A DNA stretch of 64,000 nt from Bacteroidales bacterium UBA1176 (GTDB lineage: Bacteria > Bacteroidota > Bacteroidia > Bacteroidales > WCHB1-69). Within the stretch, counting starts at the first letter, position 1. Each line of letters opens with the position of its first letter. This document shows, one piece after another, positions 20,401-29,147 of this stretch. The translations under genes were made by a program, and so were the position numbers. Below the pieces are notes generated by a model. The model did not search any database. It saw only the letters and a program-made list of their open reading frames with translations, and had not been told where the DNA came from. Where the stretch lies: positions 5,173 to 69,172 of the forward strand of contig DBYW01000034.1 in assembly GCA_002311645.1 (NCBI GenBank), in the 5' to 3' direction.

Positions 20401-21271
20401 CCCAAGTGCCGCCACGGGCAGGAGCTGCATCATGGTCGTAGGAAACCTCACCGCTGAAGAGGAAACCGATACGGGTGGGGTCTTTTTTGGTCTTGCCTTT
20501 CAACAGCGGACCGGAAAGGGAGACTGCACCCAAGAAGTTGTTGTAGCCGTCGACAGAACCTCTGAGCTCCACAGAGCCATGGAAGTCCTTGGGAGCGGAC
20601 TTTGTGGTAATGACGGTGAAAGAAGTACCGTCACCATATTCAGCGGGAATACCACCCTGAATCAACTGGGCTTCCTCAATGGATGCCATGGAGACACCGC
20701 CGCTACCACGAACACGGACACCGTCGACGATGGTCTGTTGACCGTCGGAACGGTTACCACGAACGGAGGTCATAGCACCGTCCACACTCGACACACCTTC
20801 CAAGTTGGCCAAAGCACTGGTGACAGAACGACCCGGCGTCGTCTTCAAGTTCTCACCACTCAAACGAGTGGTGGAACTCGTGTTATCTTGGTCGAACACA
20901 GGCGGTTCATAGATGATGATCACCTCGTCCAAGTCACTGGCACAGTCAATGGAAAAGTCGACGAACATCACTTGTCCGGTGGCTACCTTGACATCCGTCT
21001 TTCTTTGTGACTTCTTGCAAGTCATCTGAGCGTCGGCGACCAAGTCGTACGTACCTGCCTCGACGCCAAACATTTGGTACTCACCCTTGTCATCGGCCAT
21101 AGCCATGTTCACGGTCTTGTCACCATTCTGCAGCAAAACCCTGGTATATGCCAAGGGCTCTCCTGTCTGGTCTGTGACCTTTCCCTTAATCGTAGAAGAT
21201 TGCGAGAATGCTACGCTTGTGAAAAGAATGATCACTCCGAGTGTTAAGAGTAATTTTTTAATCATAGCCAT
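17459..21271 (-). CDS. TonB-dependent outer-membrane receptor with N-terminal CarboxypepD_reg-like domain
   Basis: A 1270-aa protein. The signal peptide is residues 1-24 (VAFSQ); ATG 21265, two codons later, is an equally possible start. Residues about 28-105 form a carboxypeptidase-regulatory-like beta domain (KGKVTDQTGEPLAYTRVLL). The plug spans about 135-235 with TTPGRSVTSALANLEGVSSV, SVRGNRSDGQQTIVDGVRVR and IPAEYGDGTSFTVITTKSA. The rest is beta-barrel ending in LGVQFGF with the expected terminal Phe. No SusD-like partner is present, so this is not a SusCD pair; it heads an operon with a secreted protein and PorV. The substrate is unknown. Confidence 0.93.
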   Translation of the reverse strand: MAMIKKLLLTLGVIILFTSVAFSQSSTIKGKVTDQTGEPLAYTRVLLQNGDKTVNMAMADDKGEYQMFGVEAGTYDLVADAQMTCKKSQRKTDVKVATGQVMFVDFSIDCASDLDEVIIIYEPPVFDQDNTSSTTRLSGENLKTTPGRSVTSALANLEGVSSVDGAMTSVRGNRSDGQQTIVDGVRVRGSGGVSMASIEEAQLIQGGIPAEYGDGTSFTVITTKSAPKDFHGSVELRGSVDGYNNFLGAVSLSGPLLKGKTKKDPTRIGFLFSGEVSYDHDAAPARGGTWEANQDVIDELIAHPLRYSNESYGAFYQEGSYLTSESFHKRRVRKNAGTWDYLGQLKFDFQLGKKHNVRLSVGGSYEYVKQRSWSSTRALFNVENNPIATQGTMRLNARLNHRVFTDTTGTGVLKNVMYDINANYTRVDGKSYAPQHKDRLFEYGYVGQFNTTKVRSYSYTDELQIPIDDENSITIYGAREFQGWYDSVVTFRINPDYNVNPILSQYNLNLLEQFPLEDLYSYYGYTVPFDLDMYQTYGGLRNGDSPDDIYSMYVAPGTVYNAYNKSQTEQIGLKASISMNIQNHELKFGYDFEKLTYRGYGIAPVTLWTLMRNQANSHIGELDKDHPIVTDDGEQFTVDYNRLISLSDQTVFDRSIRTQLGLNPDGDDWIDIDSYDPSTFDISMFSAEDLLLGTSSGQYPLVSYYGYDYTGAKTHKKTTIDDFFNGVNKYGQKTYNIGAYEPIYMAFYIQDKFAINSLLFNVGLRVDRFDANQQVLKDPYLFREAYTVAELRNINKNINFVGNAQDDWVVYYSGNDVYMSEADIQGGELNSTSIVGYRSGDTWYDAAGNEVSDPESDLSLYVNGPILKNPLFNENNELISGITKVESGAFTDYKAQWSVMPRISFSFPVSDNSLFYAHYNIITSRPTNLQISPVDYLFISKRNSTNDIINNPNMKPQQSIDYEIGFRQKIGAKSAISISAYYSEKRNQIQSYRFSGAYPNTYYSYQNIDFGTVQGVTFSYRMNRTKNLTLSANYTLQYAKGTGSGSTSQLNILAAGQPNLRTLTNLSFDQRHSIGVNLDYRFGDGVEYDGPKGKKEIMGEDGKPTIKEIQWLANTGISLLFSARSGTPYTRSSTPYSTIVSGTASQLAGSINGSNTPWQFQADLRIDKTFVFNMNKNAKDKDGNAKSAKPGYLTVYLDIQNLFNFKNVISVYDYTGNPDDDGYLSAAEYQQAINSQVYVPSYINYYQMRVQNPYNYSRPIRLSLGVQFGF

Positions 21272-21406
21272 TATTTTATATTAAACATTAGATTTATGCA
21301 AATTTTTAAGGGTGCTAAAATATAAAAAATATCGTTTGTTTACGCCCTCGTTTTTCTGTTAATTACTAATAACCTTGTTGAATGTGTATATATTATTGAT
21401 TATCAA

Positions 21407-21799
21407 TTAACTAAATTTTCTTTTGAGTATTTCTGAATAAATAACGCCCTTATAGAGTTCTTTTTCGTCAAAATCGAGAACAGGCATTTTTCCAATCTCA
21501 TTATCAACGATTTGCGAAACAGGATCGACAACTTGTGGCTGAGAATCCTCCACATCGCCTATTTCAGGCTCGATAGTCTCATACGTGAAATAATCGGTTT
21601 TGTTTGGCGGATTTGTCGCAGTTTGTTGCATTTCGCGAACACTTCTCTGAAAAGTCCCCGGCCCATACTTTTCCGGCTCTCTTTCCTTTTCATAAGGAGG
21701 TGGTGTGACCGTCTTTTTCTTCTCGCCCGCAACAGCCTTGATGATATTGGGAACCAGCCATATCCCCAACAATATGAGCAGTGTAATCAGTTCTTCCAT
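21407..21799 (-). CDS. Small single-pass membrane protein of unknown function
   Basis: A 130-aa protein with one N-terminal hydrophobic helix (residues 3-23, LITLLILLGIWLVPNIIKAV) followed by a Lys/Pro-rich linker and an acidic tail ending IYSEILKRKFS. No known domain is recognised. It is the last gene in the minus-strand run from hutH, 69 bp after the YihY gene, in a locally AT-rich stretch. The absence of an alternative frame and its regular codon use support it as real. Confidence 0.7.
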   Translation of the reverse strand: MEELITLLILLGIWLVPNIIKAVAGEKKKTVTPPPYEKEREPEKYGPGTFQRSVREMQQTATNPPNKTDYFTYETIEPEIGDVEDSQPQVVDPVSQIVDNEIGKMPVLDFDEKELYKGVIYSEILKRKFS

Positions 21800-21868
21800 A
21801 AATGAAAAAGTAATAAATTAAAACATTGTATATATAATATTTTGTATTTTTATCTTGGACAATCAGCA

Positions 21869-22858
21869 TCAAGGGTCTTGGAATTTAGGATTCTCGATTC
21901 TTTCAATCCCTTCGTCCTTAGCCTTGGCGATGCTGACATTCAAATCAAACCCGACCAATAGAGCCAAAGAGCTCCAGTTTATCCACAACAATATGGCAAA
22001 AAGTGCCCCAAGAGAGCCATAAATGAGGTTATAATTGGAAAAATGGGAAAAATAGAAATTCAACGCCCACAGAATCACAACCAACGATATGGTGCACATG
22101 GACGATCCCGCCGAAAAGAAGCGGTAGTTGCTTTTCTGAACAGGCGCGACGTAATACAACGCACTCACCAAAAAATAGAGCGCGGCAAACACGAGTATCC
22201 ACTTGACTCCATGCACCAAGAAAAAATAACCACGAATGGGAGTGCCCAGTCGGTCATGTATGAAATCAAGCAGGACGGATGAAAATATCAGCAAACCCAA
22301 TATCAAGACAATCGCAAAAAATCCCACGACCATGATGACAAAACTCAACCACAGCTGCCTGAGAAAACTCCGTTTCTGGACATTGAAATACGAAGTGTCC
22401 AAAGCGGCGAGCAGGCCATTGCTGCACAGCACGCCGAAATAGATTCCGAACGTCAACATCAGCGTGGACAGGGTCCCGTTCTGCACCGTCACCACCCCCG
22501 TGATGATATCGGCCACAGCCGGCCAGGCATAAGTGGGTATTAGAGAATGCAATAACGAGATCAACTCTTGTTGCACATTATCGCCAAGAAAAGCGATGGC
22601 CGAAAACAAGGCGATGATCATCGGCACCAAGGCGATAAAAACACGATAAGTCAAAGCCGCTGCCCGCTGGAAAATGACACCTTTGCTCATTGATTGCGCA
22701 AAGAAGCCCATCACGTCATACACGGGCATGTGCTGAAATCCAGGCAAGGTCAATTTCCTTGACTTCTGGATCAACTTGCCTAAAACGGGCACATTTTCAA
22801 GGTTGTCGCCCCATGCCCGCAACTTGTCCTGTATTTCTTTAACACTCAGGAACATCAT
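21869..22858 (-). CDS. YihY/BrkB family inner-membrane protein
   Basis: A 329-aa polytopic membrane protein of PF03631 with about six membrane helices. Seen: the family segment GVIFQRAAALTYRVFIALVP, SNGLLAALDTSYF, and the final helix YGSLGALFAILLWINWSSLA. Members were once called ribonuclease BN, but they are membrane proteins of uncertain transport function. ATG 22858 or 22855 (MMFLSVKEIQ) is preferred to an ATG 14 codons upstream, because the extra residues are Cys-rich and unlike the family. It follows nadC by about 53 bp. Confidence 0.9.
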   Translation of the reverse strand: MMFLSVKEIQDKLRAWGDNLENVPVLGKLIQKSRKLTLPGFQHMPVYDVMGFFAQSMSKGVIFQRAAALTYRVFIALVPMIIALFSAIAFLGDNVQQELISLLHSLIPTYAWPAVADIITGVVTVQNGTLSTLMLTFGIYFGVLCSNGLLAALDTSYFNVQKRSFLRQLWLSFVIMVVGFFAIVLILGLLIFSSVLLDFIHDRLGTPIRGYFFLVHGVKWILVFAALYFLVSALYYVAPVQKSNYRFFSAGSSMCTISLVVILWALNFYFSHFSNYNLIYGSLGALFAILLWINWSSLALLVGFDLNVSIAKAKDEGIERIENPKFQDP

Positions 22859-22911
22859 TCGGGCATAGTTTGGACAAACGATACAATCATGTCGGCACAA
22901 TGTTTCATCGG

Positions 22912-23760
22912 CTACCTTACGAATTTCAAACTCAGGTCGAGGCTGCTGATATGGTGGGTGAAAGCGCCCACGGAGATAAAGTCCACCCCTGTAAGGGCAT
23001 AGTCGCGGAGGGTTTCCTTGACAATGCCGCCGGAGGCTTCGGTCTCGTAGCGGTGGTCGACAAGTTTAACACCCTCGACAATAAGTTCGGGGGAAAAATT
23101 GTCGAACATGATGCGATGCACACCGCCATGAGCGATTACCCTGCGCACATCGTCAAGACTGCGGGTTTCGATCTCGATTTTGAGGTTCAAACCATGCGCG
23201 CGCTGGTATTCATTGGCCGCATCAATGGCCTTCTCAATGCCGCCTGCGAAATCTATATGATTGTCTTTCAGCATCATCATATCGTATAGGCCAAAGCGGT
23301 GGTTGGAGGCTCCGCCCACTTTCACGGCATATTTTTCGAATATGCGCATGTTCGGGGTCGTCTTGCGGGTGTCGAGCAACGTGACATGCGTATCCTTCAC
23401 CATTTCCACATATTCGTGTGTGGTAGTGGCAATGCCGCTCATGCGCTGCATGTAGTTGAGCACATTGCGCTCAGCAGTGAGCATGCTGACGGCAGGCCCT
23501 TGAAGTTTGAAGACGACATCACCCTTGCGGATAACGTCGCCGTCCTGCATGAAACACTCCATCTGGATAGTCTCGTCTACCTGACGGAGCACTTCGCGAG
23601 CCACGTCGACACCGCAAAGGATGCCGTCCTCCTTCACGAGCAGTTTCATCTCACCCATCACATCGGTGGGGATGCAAGAGAGAGAAGAATGGTCGCCGTT
23701 GCCGATATCTTCTTGCAACGACAGTTGTATCAGTTTCTTGGCTTGTTCGTTGAGTATCAT
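22912..23760 (-). CDS. nadC: Nicotinate-nucleotide pyrophosphorylase (carboxylating)
   Basis: A 282-aa quinolinate phosphoribosyltransferase, which converts quinolinate and PRPP to nicotinate mononucleotide in de novo NAD synthesis. Seen: NYMQRMSGIATTTHEYV, LLDTRKTTPNMRIFEKYAV with GGASNHR, MLKDNHI, and ASGGIVKETLRDYALTGVDF, covering the PRPP- and quinolinate-binding residues of the family. The length is normal. Its start overlaps the end of the upstream lipoprotein gene by 4 bp, so the two are translationally coupled. Confidence 0.97.
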   Translation of the reverse strand: MILNEQAKKLIQLSLQEDIGNGDHSSLSCIPTDVMGEMKLLVKEDGILCGVDVAREVLRQVDETIQMECFMQDGDVIRKGDVVFKLQGPAVSMLTAERNVLNYMQRMSGIATTTHEYVEMVKDTHVTLLDTRKTTPNMRIFEKYAVKVGGASNHRFGLYDMMMLKDNHIDFAGGIEKAIDAANEYQRAHGLNLKIEIETRSLDDVRRVIAHGGVHRIMFDNFSPELIVEGVKLVDHRYETEASGGIVKETLRDYALTGVDFISVGAFTHHISSLDLSLKFVR

Positions 23761-24248
23761 TTTTTTACAATTATTTCAGGGGTTTCGATGATATTGCTTT
23801 CATGCAGGGCGCGATCCACCAGTTGGCATCGCAACTTGATGGTGTCGAAGGGGGAGTAGTAGTTATTAATAAACGTTAAAATGGAGAGTTCGCCTTCGAT
23901 GCTCTCGGGCACGTCATCGCTGAGGTAAGGCACGCGCGCATGCAGCGGAGTGGGCAGTTCTATTTCCACCCACTCTCCCTGCTGTTTTTCAAGAAAATCA
24001 ATGAAAAAGTTGTAGTAATAGGTGGAATCCGGAGAAAAAACACCCATAGTATCACGAGCGTTCAGGCCAATGTCGCCATCCCCGTCTTGGAAGGCGATGG
24101 TCAAGTTGGCCTGGTTGTCGTGTCCAGAACCGTCTTCCACCTTCTCAAGGCGCACAAACTCAATGTGCGGCACCTCGGAATAATGTTCACGATGCCTGCA
24201 ACCCGCAAACAGCAAGGCACAAAAGAGTATTACCCACCACCTTTTCAT
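23757..24248 (-). CDS. Lipoprotein of unknown function
   Basis: A 163-aa predicted lipoprotein: signal peptide MKRWWVILFCALLFAGC with lipobox LFAGC, then a beta-rich domain containing TIAFQDGDGDIGLN, resembling a short Asp-rich metal-binding loop. It is similar in style to small Bacteroidota lipoproteins that follow biosynthetic genes; no named family is claimed. It lies 21 bp after hutH and overlaps nadC by 4 bp. Confidence 0.82.
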   Translation of the reverse strand: MKRWWVILFCALLFAGCRHREHYSEVPHIEFVRLEKVEDGSGHDNQANLTIAFQDGDGDIGLNARDTMGVFSPDSTYYYNFFIDFLEKQQGEWVEIELPTPLHARVPYLSDDVPESIEGELSILTFINNYYSPFDTIKLRCQLVDRALHESNIIETPEIIVKK

Positions 24249-24269
24249 CTTAATAAAGGTTAAAACACC

Positions 24270-25760
24270 CTACTCTACCCGCACGCCGTTCACGAAGTCA
24301 ATGGACGACTGGATCAGTTCGTGCATGTAGGTGTCGTTCTCCACAAACGGCACAAAGGTGCGATATGCTTTGACAAACTCCTCAATGAATGGAGAAGACT
24401 TGAGCGGTCTCCGGAATTCGAGTGCTTGGGCGGCATTGAACAGTTCGATACCAAGGATTTTCTCGACATTATTGACCACCAAATAGCACTTTGTGGCCGC
24501 GTTGGCGCCCATGCTGACATGGTCTTCCTGGCCTTGTGACGACTCGATGGAGTCGGTGGAGCAAGGCATGGTGAACGCTTTGTTCTGGTTGACGATGGAG
24601 GCAGCGGCGTATTGCGGAATCATAAAGCCGGAGTTGAGGCCCGGGTTCTTGACCAAGAAGGAGGGCAGTTCGCGCTTGCCGGAAATCAGTTGGTAGATGC
24701 GGCGCTCGGAGATATTGCCCAGCTCGGCCATCGCGATGGTGAGGAAATCAAGCACCAAGGCCAATGGTTGGCCATGGAAATTGCCGGCTGACACCACGAC
24801 ATCCTCATCAGGGAACACTGTAGGATTGTCTGTGACGGAGTTAATCTCGGTCTCGACCACATCGCGCACGTGTTGGATGGAGTCCTTCGTGGCGCCATGC
24901 ACCTGCGGGATGCAACGGAATGAATAGGGATCCTGGACATGCTCCTTGTGACGTTTGATGATCTCGGAACCCTGGAGCAGCTCCTGGAAATGGGCAGCGG
25001 TGATCAGTTGACCGGCGTGCGGGCGCACCAAGTGGACATTGAGATTAAACGGCTCAATGCGTCCGTCAAAAGCCTCGAGGGAGACCGCACCGATGATGTC
25101 GGCCAGCCAAGAGAGCTTTTGCGACTTGATGAGGAGCCATACCGCGTAGGAACTCATAAATTGGGTTCCGTTGAGCAATGCCAGTCCTTCCTTGGACTGC
25201 AGCGTGATCGGTTCCCATCCAAATTTCTCATTGATCACTGAGGCAGGATATCTCTTACCGCGATAGTAAACCTCGCCCATATTGATGAGGGGCAGAGAAA
25301 GATGTGCCAGCGGAGCCAAGTCGCCGGAAGCGCCCAGCGAACCTTGCTGATACACAACTGGATACACACCATTGTTGTAAAAATCGACGAGACGTTGGAT
25401 GGTCGCCAACTGCACACCGGAATGTCCATACGAGAGCGACTGTATCTTCATCAGCAGCATCAGCTGGACAATCTCTTGGGGCACCTCGGCACCGACGCCG
25501 CAGGCGTGGGAGACCACCAAGTTGCGTTGCAACGCGGACAGGTCCTCCTTGGAAATGGAACGGTTGCACAGAGAACCGAAGCCTGTGGTCACGCCATAGA
25601 TCGGTTCTTTCTCGACTTCTGTCTTCTTGTCGAGGTAGGCGCGGCATTTCTGCACCGCATCGATGGCCTCCTGGGAGAGTTCAATTTTCTGGCGGCGCTC
25701 CACAATCTTGGCCACCTTTTCAATGCTTAAAAACTTGGTTGAAATTTGATGTCTTTTCAT
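24270..25760 (-). CDS. hutH: Histidine ammonia-lyase
   Basis: A 496-aa MIO-dependent aromatic amino acid lyase, deaminating histidine to urocanate. The MIO-forming triad Ala144-Ser145-Gly146 lies in QQGSLGASGDLAPLAH. The specificity motif is Ser84-His85 (NLVVSHACGVG), which in this superfamily marks histidine lyases; tyrosine and phenylalanine lyases have HL or FL there. Other hut genes (hutU, hutI) are absent from the window. It heads a minus-strand run with a lipoprotein, nadC and yihY, from a clear promoter at 25834-25841. Confidence 0.93.
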   Translation of the reverse strand: MKRHQISTKFLSIEKVAKIVERRQKIELSQEAIDAVQKCRAYLDKKTEVEKEPIYGVTTGFGSLCNRSISKEDLSALQRNLVVSHACGVGAEVPQEIVQLMLLMKIQSLSYGHSGVQLATIQRLVDFYNNGVYPVVYQQGSLGASGDLAPLAHLSLPLINMGEVYYRGKRYPASVINEKFGWEPITLQSKEGLALLNGTQFMSSYAVWLLIKSQKLSWLADIIGAVSLEAFDGRIEPFNLNVHLVRPHAGQLITAAHFQELLQGSEIIKRHKEHVQDPYSFRCIPQVHGATKDSIQHVRDVVETEINSVTDNPTVFPDEDVVVSAGNFHGQPLALVLDFLTIAMAELGNISERRIYQLISGKRELPSFLVKNPGLNSGFMIPQYAAASIVNQNKAFTMPCSTDSIESSQGQEDHVSMGANAATKCYLVVNNVEKILGIELFNAAQALEFRRPLKSSPFIEEFVKAYRTFVPFVENDTYMHELIQSSIDFVNGVRVE

Positions 25761-25833
25761 TATAATATTATTAGTTAGAATTCGTTATGATGCAGTACAC
25801 TGAATTTGCAGAAAACATTTTTTTTAGCGGTTG

Positions 25834-25841
25834 CAAACATA
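25834..25841 (-). promoter_or_regulatory. -7 promoter box for hutH
   Basis: The minus strand reads TATGTTTG followed by CAACC, matching TAnnTTTG, 74 bp upstream of the hutH ATG in the divergent hutH/serS gap. Confidence 0.65.
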
Positions 25842-25930
25842 CATAAAAAATTCGGTATATGCCACCTTTCATGTTAAAAAAGACGACGGCGATTCTTAAA
25901 GAGACACATGCAACTACGCAATATTTTTTG

Positions 25931-25938
25931 TATGTTTG
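25931..25938 (+). promoter_or_regulatory. -7 promoter box for serS
   Basis: TATGTTTG followed by CGCC, preceded by a T-rich stretch, lies 20 bp before the serS ATG. It is a perfect TAnnTTTG match facing right in the divergent gap. Confidence 0.7.
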
Positions 25939-25957
25939 CGCCTTAATTTTTTGAACG

Positions 25958-27229
25958 ATGTTACAGATACAACTTTTACGCGAAAACCCACAGGAAGTAA
26001 TTGATAGATTGAAGATTAAAAACTTCGATGCCACGGAATTGGTAGCCGCTGTCCGTCAATTGGACACTGAGGCCCGTAACCTGAAAAAATCGCTCGACGA
26101 CAACCTCATGGAGCAAAACAAGGGTGCCAAGGAGATTGGCAAACTGTTCAAGGAGGGTCGGCGCGACGATGCAGAGACTCTCAAGGCTCGCATGGCCGAG
26201 CTGAAGGAAACCGAGAAACGTGACCGCAACCATCTGCAGGAGGTCGAGGCTGAATTGCAGGAGAAGATCGTGCTGCTGCCCAACCTGCCCAATGCGGCTG
26301 TGGCCCCGGGCAAAGGCGCCGAAGACAACGAGATAGTCTACACCGAGGGCGATGCCTCCAACTTGGGACCCGATGCCCTGCCCCATTGGGACTTGGTGAA
26401 GAAGTACGACATTATCGATTTCGAGCTGGGCAACAAGATTACAGGAGCCGGTTTTCCCGTCTATAAAGGCAAAGGCGCCCGCATGCAACGTGCCCTCATC
26501 GACTTCTTCCTTGACAGCGCCGTCGAACACGGCTTCACGGAGATACAGCCGCCCTACATGGTGAACGAGGACTCCGCCTTCGGCACCGGCCAGCTGCCCG
26601 ACAAGGAGGGTCAGATGTACCACTGCCAGGTCGACAATTTCTACCTCATCCCCACTGCCGAGGTGCCCGTCACCAACATCTACCGTGACGTCATCCTCAA
26701 GGAGAGCGATTTCCCCATCAAGAACTGTGCCTACTCCGCCTGCTTCCGCCGCGAAGCCGGCTCCTACGGCAAGGACGTGCGCGGCCTCAACCGTCTGCAC
26801 CAGTTCGACAAAATCGAAATCGTCACCATCGAGCACCCCGACCGTTCCTACGAGACGTTGGAGAAGATGACCAACTACGCCAAAAGCCTGCTCACCCAAT
26901 TAGGCCTTCCCTTCCGTGTGTTGCGTCTCTGCGGCGGCGACATAAGTTTTACCTCAGCACTCACCTACGACCTTGAAGTCTACTCCAAAGCCCAGCAGAA
27001 ATGGCTGGAAGTCAGCTCTGTGTCCAACTTTGAATCCTACCAGGCCAACCGCCTGAAACTCCGCTTCAAGGATGCCACCGGAAAGACTCGTCTGGCGCAC
27101 ACCCTCAATGGCAGCGCCCTCGCACTGCCCCGCGTGCTCGCCGCAATCCTTGAGAACAACCAGACCCCCGACGGCATCATCGTCCCCGAAGTGCTGTGTC
27201 CTTACACCCGCTTCGACATCATCAACTAA
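25958..27229 (+). CDS. serS: Seryl-tRNA synthetase
   Basis: A 423-aa class II aminoacyl-tRNA synthetase. The N-terminal long coiled-coil arm that contacts tRNA-Ser is about residues 1-110. The catalytic core has TAEVPVTN (motif-2 region), CFRREAGSYGKDVRGLNRLH and, at the end, HTLNGSALALPRVLAAILEN (motif 3). Length and architecture are normal. It is the first gene of a plus-strand run; a TPR protein follows after 5 bp. Confidence 0.97.
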   Translation: MLQIQLLRENPQEVIDRLKIKNFDATELVAAVRQLDTEARNLKKSLDDNLMEQNKGAKEIGKLFKEGRRDDAETLKARMAELKETEKRDRNHLQEVEAELQEKIVLLPNLPNAAVAPGKGAEDNEIVYTEGDASNLGPDALPHWDLVKKYDIIDFELGNKITGAGFPVYKGKGARMQRALIDFFLDSAVEHGFTEIQPPYMVNEDSAFGTGQLPDKEGQMYHCQVDNFYLIPTAEVPVTNIYRDVILKESDFPIKNCAYSACFRREAGSYGKDVRGLNRLHQFDKIEIVTIEHPDRSYETLEKMTNYAKSLLTQLGLPFRVLRLCGGDISFTSALTYDLEVYSKAQQKWLEVSSVSNFESYQANRLKLRFKDATGKTRLAHTLNGSALALPRVLAAILENNQTPDGIIVPEVLCPYTRFDIIN

Positions 27230-27234
27230 ACATC

Positions 27235-29109
27235 ATGAAACGCCTCCTCTTCGTGCTCCTCGCCCTGCTGCTCTGCGGCCCCATCGTTGCGCAACAAAGC
27301 GACGATGAGAAACTTGCCATGCAGTATTACAAGGACAAGGAGTTCGACAAGGCCATCACCCTCTTCGAGAAAATCCAGGCCCAGAAGCCCAACTCCTACA
27401 TATATTATTACTATTATGCCTCCTTGATGGAGCTGGAGCGCTACGCCGACCTGGAAAAGCTGTGCAAAAAACAGGTCAAGTCCTTCCCCAACGTGCAACG
27501 ATACAAGGTGGACCAAGGCTACGCTTACGAACGTGCCGGGGAAAATGCCAAGGCGGAAAAGATCTATCAGGATCTCATCAAAAACATGCCCGCCAAAGAG
27601 TTCTCCGTACAAGAGCTCTACAGCGCCTTCTACTCCCGCTCCAAATTCGAGTACGCCATTGAAGCCATCCTGAAAGGAAGACGGCAACTCAACAATCCTC
27701 AGCTGCTTTCCAAGGAAATCATCACGCAATACCAACATCTCAACCAAACCGACAAAATCGTGGAAGAGGTGCTCTCGTTGGTCGCCAACGATAACGAAAA
27801 GCAACTGGAGCCCGCCCAAAATGCAATCCAGAACCTGTTGCTCGACGATGAGGACAACCGAAAGTACATGCTCGTGAAGAGCACCCTGCAACGCAACTCC
27901 CAAAAAGACCCCACCAACATCAGCTATATGAAACTTTTGCTCTGGGTCAACCAGTTGCACAAGGAATACGACGAAGCCCTGATTTTGGCCAAAGCCATCG
28001 ACAAGCGGCAGAAGACGGAAGGCGTCAACGTATACAACCTGGCAGTCACCGCCGCCGACAACCGCGACTATGAGACAGCCATCGAAGCCCTCAACTACGT
28101 GGTCTCCAAAGGCGAAGACGCCAGCAACTACATGCGTGCCAAGATGAAAATCCTTGACGTGCGCTACCAGCAACTCACCGAAACCTACCCCATCAAGATG
28201 GTGGATGCCATCAACCTCGAACGCGACTTCAAGAAAGTGCTCGACGAAAACGGCATCCATTCCGGTACGGCGGACTGGATTCGCAAATATGCCCACTTGC
28301 TCGCCTTCTATGTCAACAAGCCCCAAGAGGCCATCAACGTGCTGACGGAAGCGATGAACAACTCCAGCCGCGACCCCAAGGAAAAGAACCAGTTCAAGGT
28401 AGACCTTGCCGACGTGCAGCTGTACATGGGCAACGTCTGGGATGCCACCCTCAATTACTCGCAAGTCAGCAAGGACCTACCCAACGACGACCTCGGCAAC
28501 GAGGCCAAGTTCAAGAACGCCAAACTCTCTTTCTACATCGGCGAGTTTGAATGGGCCAAGAGCCAGCTCGACGTGCTCTCCTCCGCCACCACCAAACTCA
28601 TCGCCAACGACGCCATCTACTTCTCCTTCGTCATCTCCGACAACCAAATGGAAGAGGAGGAAGAGGATGAGACAGACGCCGACACGACCTACCTGCTCTT
28701 TGAAAAACACTCCACGAACCCACCCTTGCAGAAATACGCCGAAGCTGACTTCCTTATCTTCCAAAACAAGGATGACAAAGCCTTGGAGAAACTGGATTCC
28801 GTCATTACCCTTGCGCCCTTCGGCACACTGGTCGACGACGCCCTCTACCAAAAGGCCCTTATCCTGATCAAGCGCAAGGACTACCTCGGCGCTGAAGCGC
28901 TGCTCAAAAACGTCATCGAGAACCATGGCACCGAACTGTTAGCCGACGATGCCACCTTCACGCTTGCGGAAGTGTACGAATATTATATCAAAGACCTCCC
29001 CAAGGCAATGGAATACTACCAGAAGATCTTAAAGGAACACAGCGGCAGTCTCTATGTGGTGGAAGCACGCAAACGATATCGCGCCCTGCGCGGCGATAAC
29101 GTTGAGTAA
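27235..29109 (+). CDS. Periplasmic or secreted TPR-repeat protein
   Basis: A 624-aa protein with signal peptide MKRLLFVLLALLLCGPIVAQ. Tetratricopeptide repeats are visible at the N-terminus (AMQYYKDKEFDKAITLFEKI and following, residues 27-140) and at the C-terminus (DYLGAEALLKNVIENHGTEL through AMEYYQKILKEHS). The middle is helical and TPR-like but divergent. An acidic insert, EEEEEDETDADT, lies near residue 480. Starting at ATG 27235, right after serS, gives a clean signal peptide; the in-frame ATG at 27196 is inside serS. It probably scaffolds protein contacts in the periplasm; the partner is unknown. Confidence 0.88.
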   Translation: MKRLLFVLLALLLCGPIVAQQSDDEKLAMQYYKDKEFDKAITLFEKIQAQKPNSYIYYYYYASLMELERYADLEKLCKKQVKSFPNVQRYKVDQGYAYERAGENAKAEKIYQDLIKNMPAKEFSVQELYSAFYSRSKFEYAIEAILKGRRQLNNPQLLSKEIITQYQHLNQTDKIVEEVLSLVANDNEKQLEPAQNAIQNLLLDDEDNRKYMLVKSTLQRNSQKDPTNISYMKLLLWVNQLHKEYDEALILAKAIDKRQKTEGVNVYNLAVTAADNRDYETAIEALNYVVSKGEDASNYMRAKMKILDVRYQQLTETYPIKMVDAINLERDFKKVLDENGIHSGTADWIRKYAHLLAFYVNKPQEAINVLTEAMNNSSRDPKEKNQFKVDLADVQLYMGNVWDATLNYSQVSKDLPNDDLGNEAKFKNAKLSFYIGEFEWAKSQLDVLSSATTKLIANDAIYFSFVISDNQMEEEEEDETDADTTYLLFEKHSTNPPLQKYAEADFLIFQNKDDKALEKLDSVITLAPFGTLVDDALYQKALILIKRKDYLGAEALLKNVIENHGTELLADDATFTLAEVYEYYIKDLPKAMEYYQKILKEHSGSLYVVEARKRYRALRGDNVE

Positions 29110-29147
29110 TCTCACAATCAGATTTTTACCATCAAAACAACGTTAGG

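Noticed and set aside
17459..21271. SusC-type receptor of a polysaccharide utilisation locus
   Set aside because: No SusD-like gene or glycan-degrading enzyme is adjacent; the neighbours are a secreted protein and PorV.
24270..25760. Tyrosine ammonia-lyase of an aryl-polyene/flexirubin cluster
   Set aside because: The specificity motif is Ser-His, as in histidine lyases, and no polyene genes are nearby.
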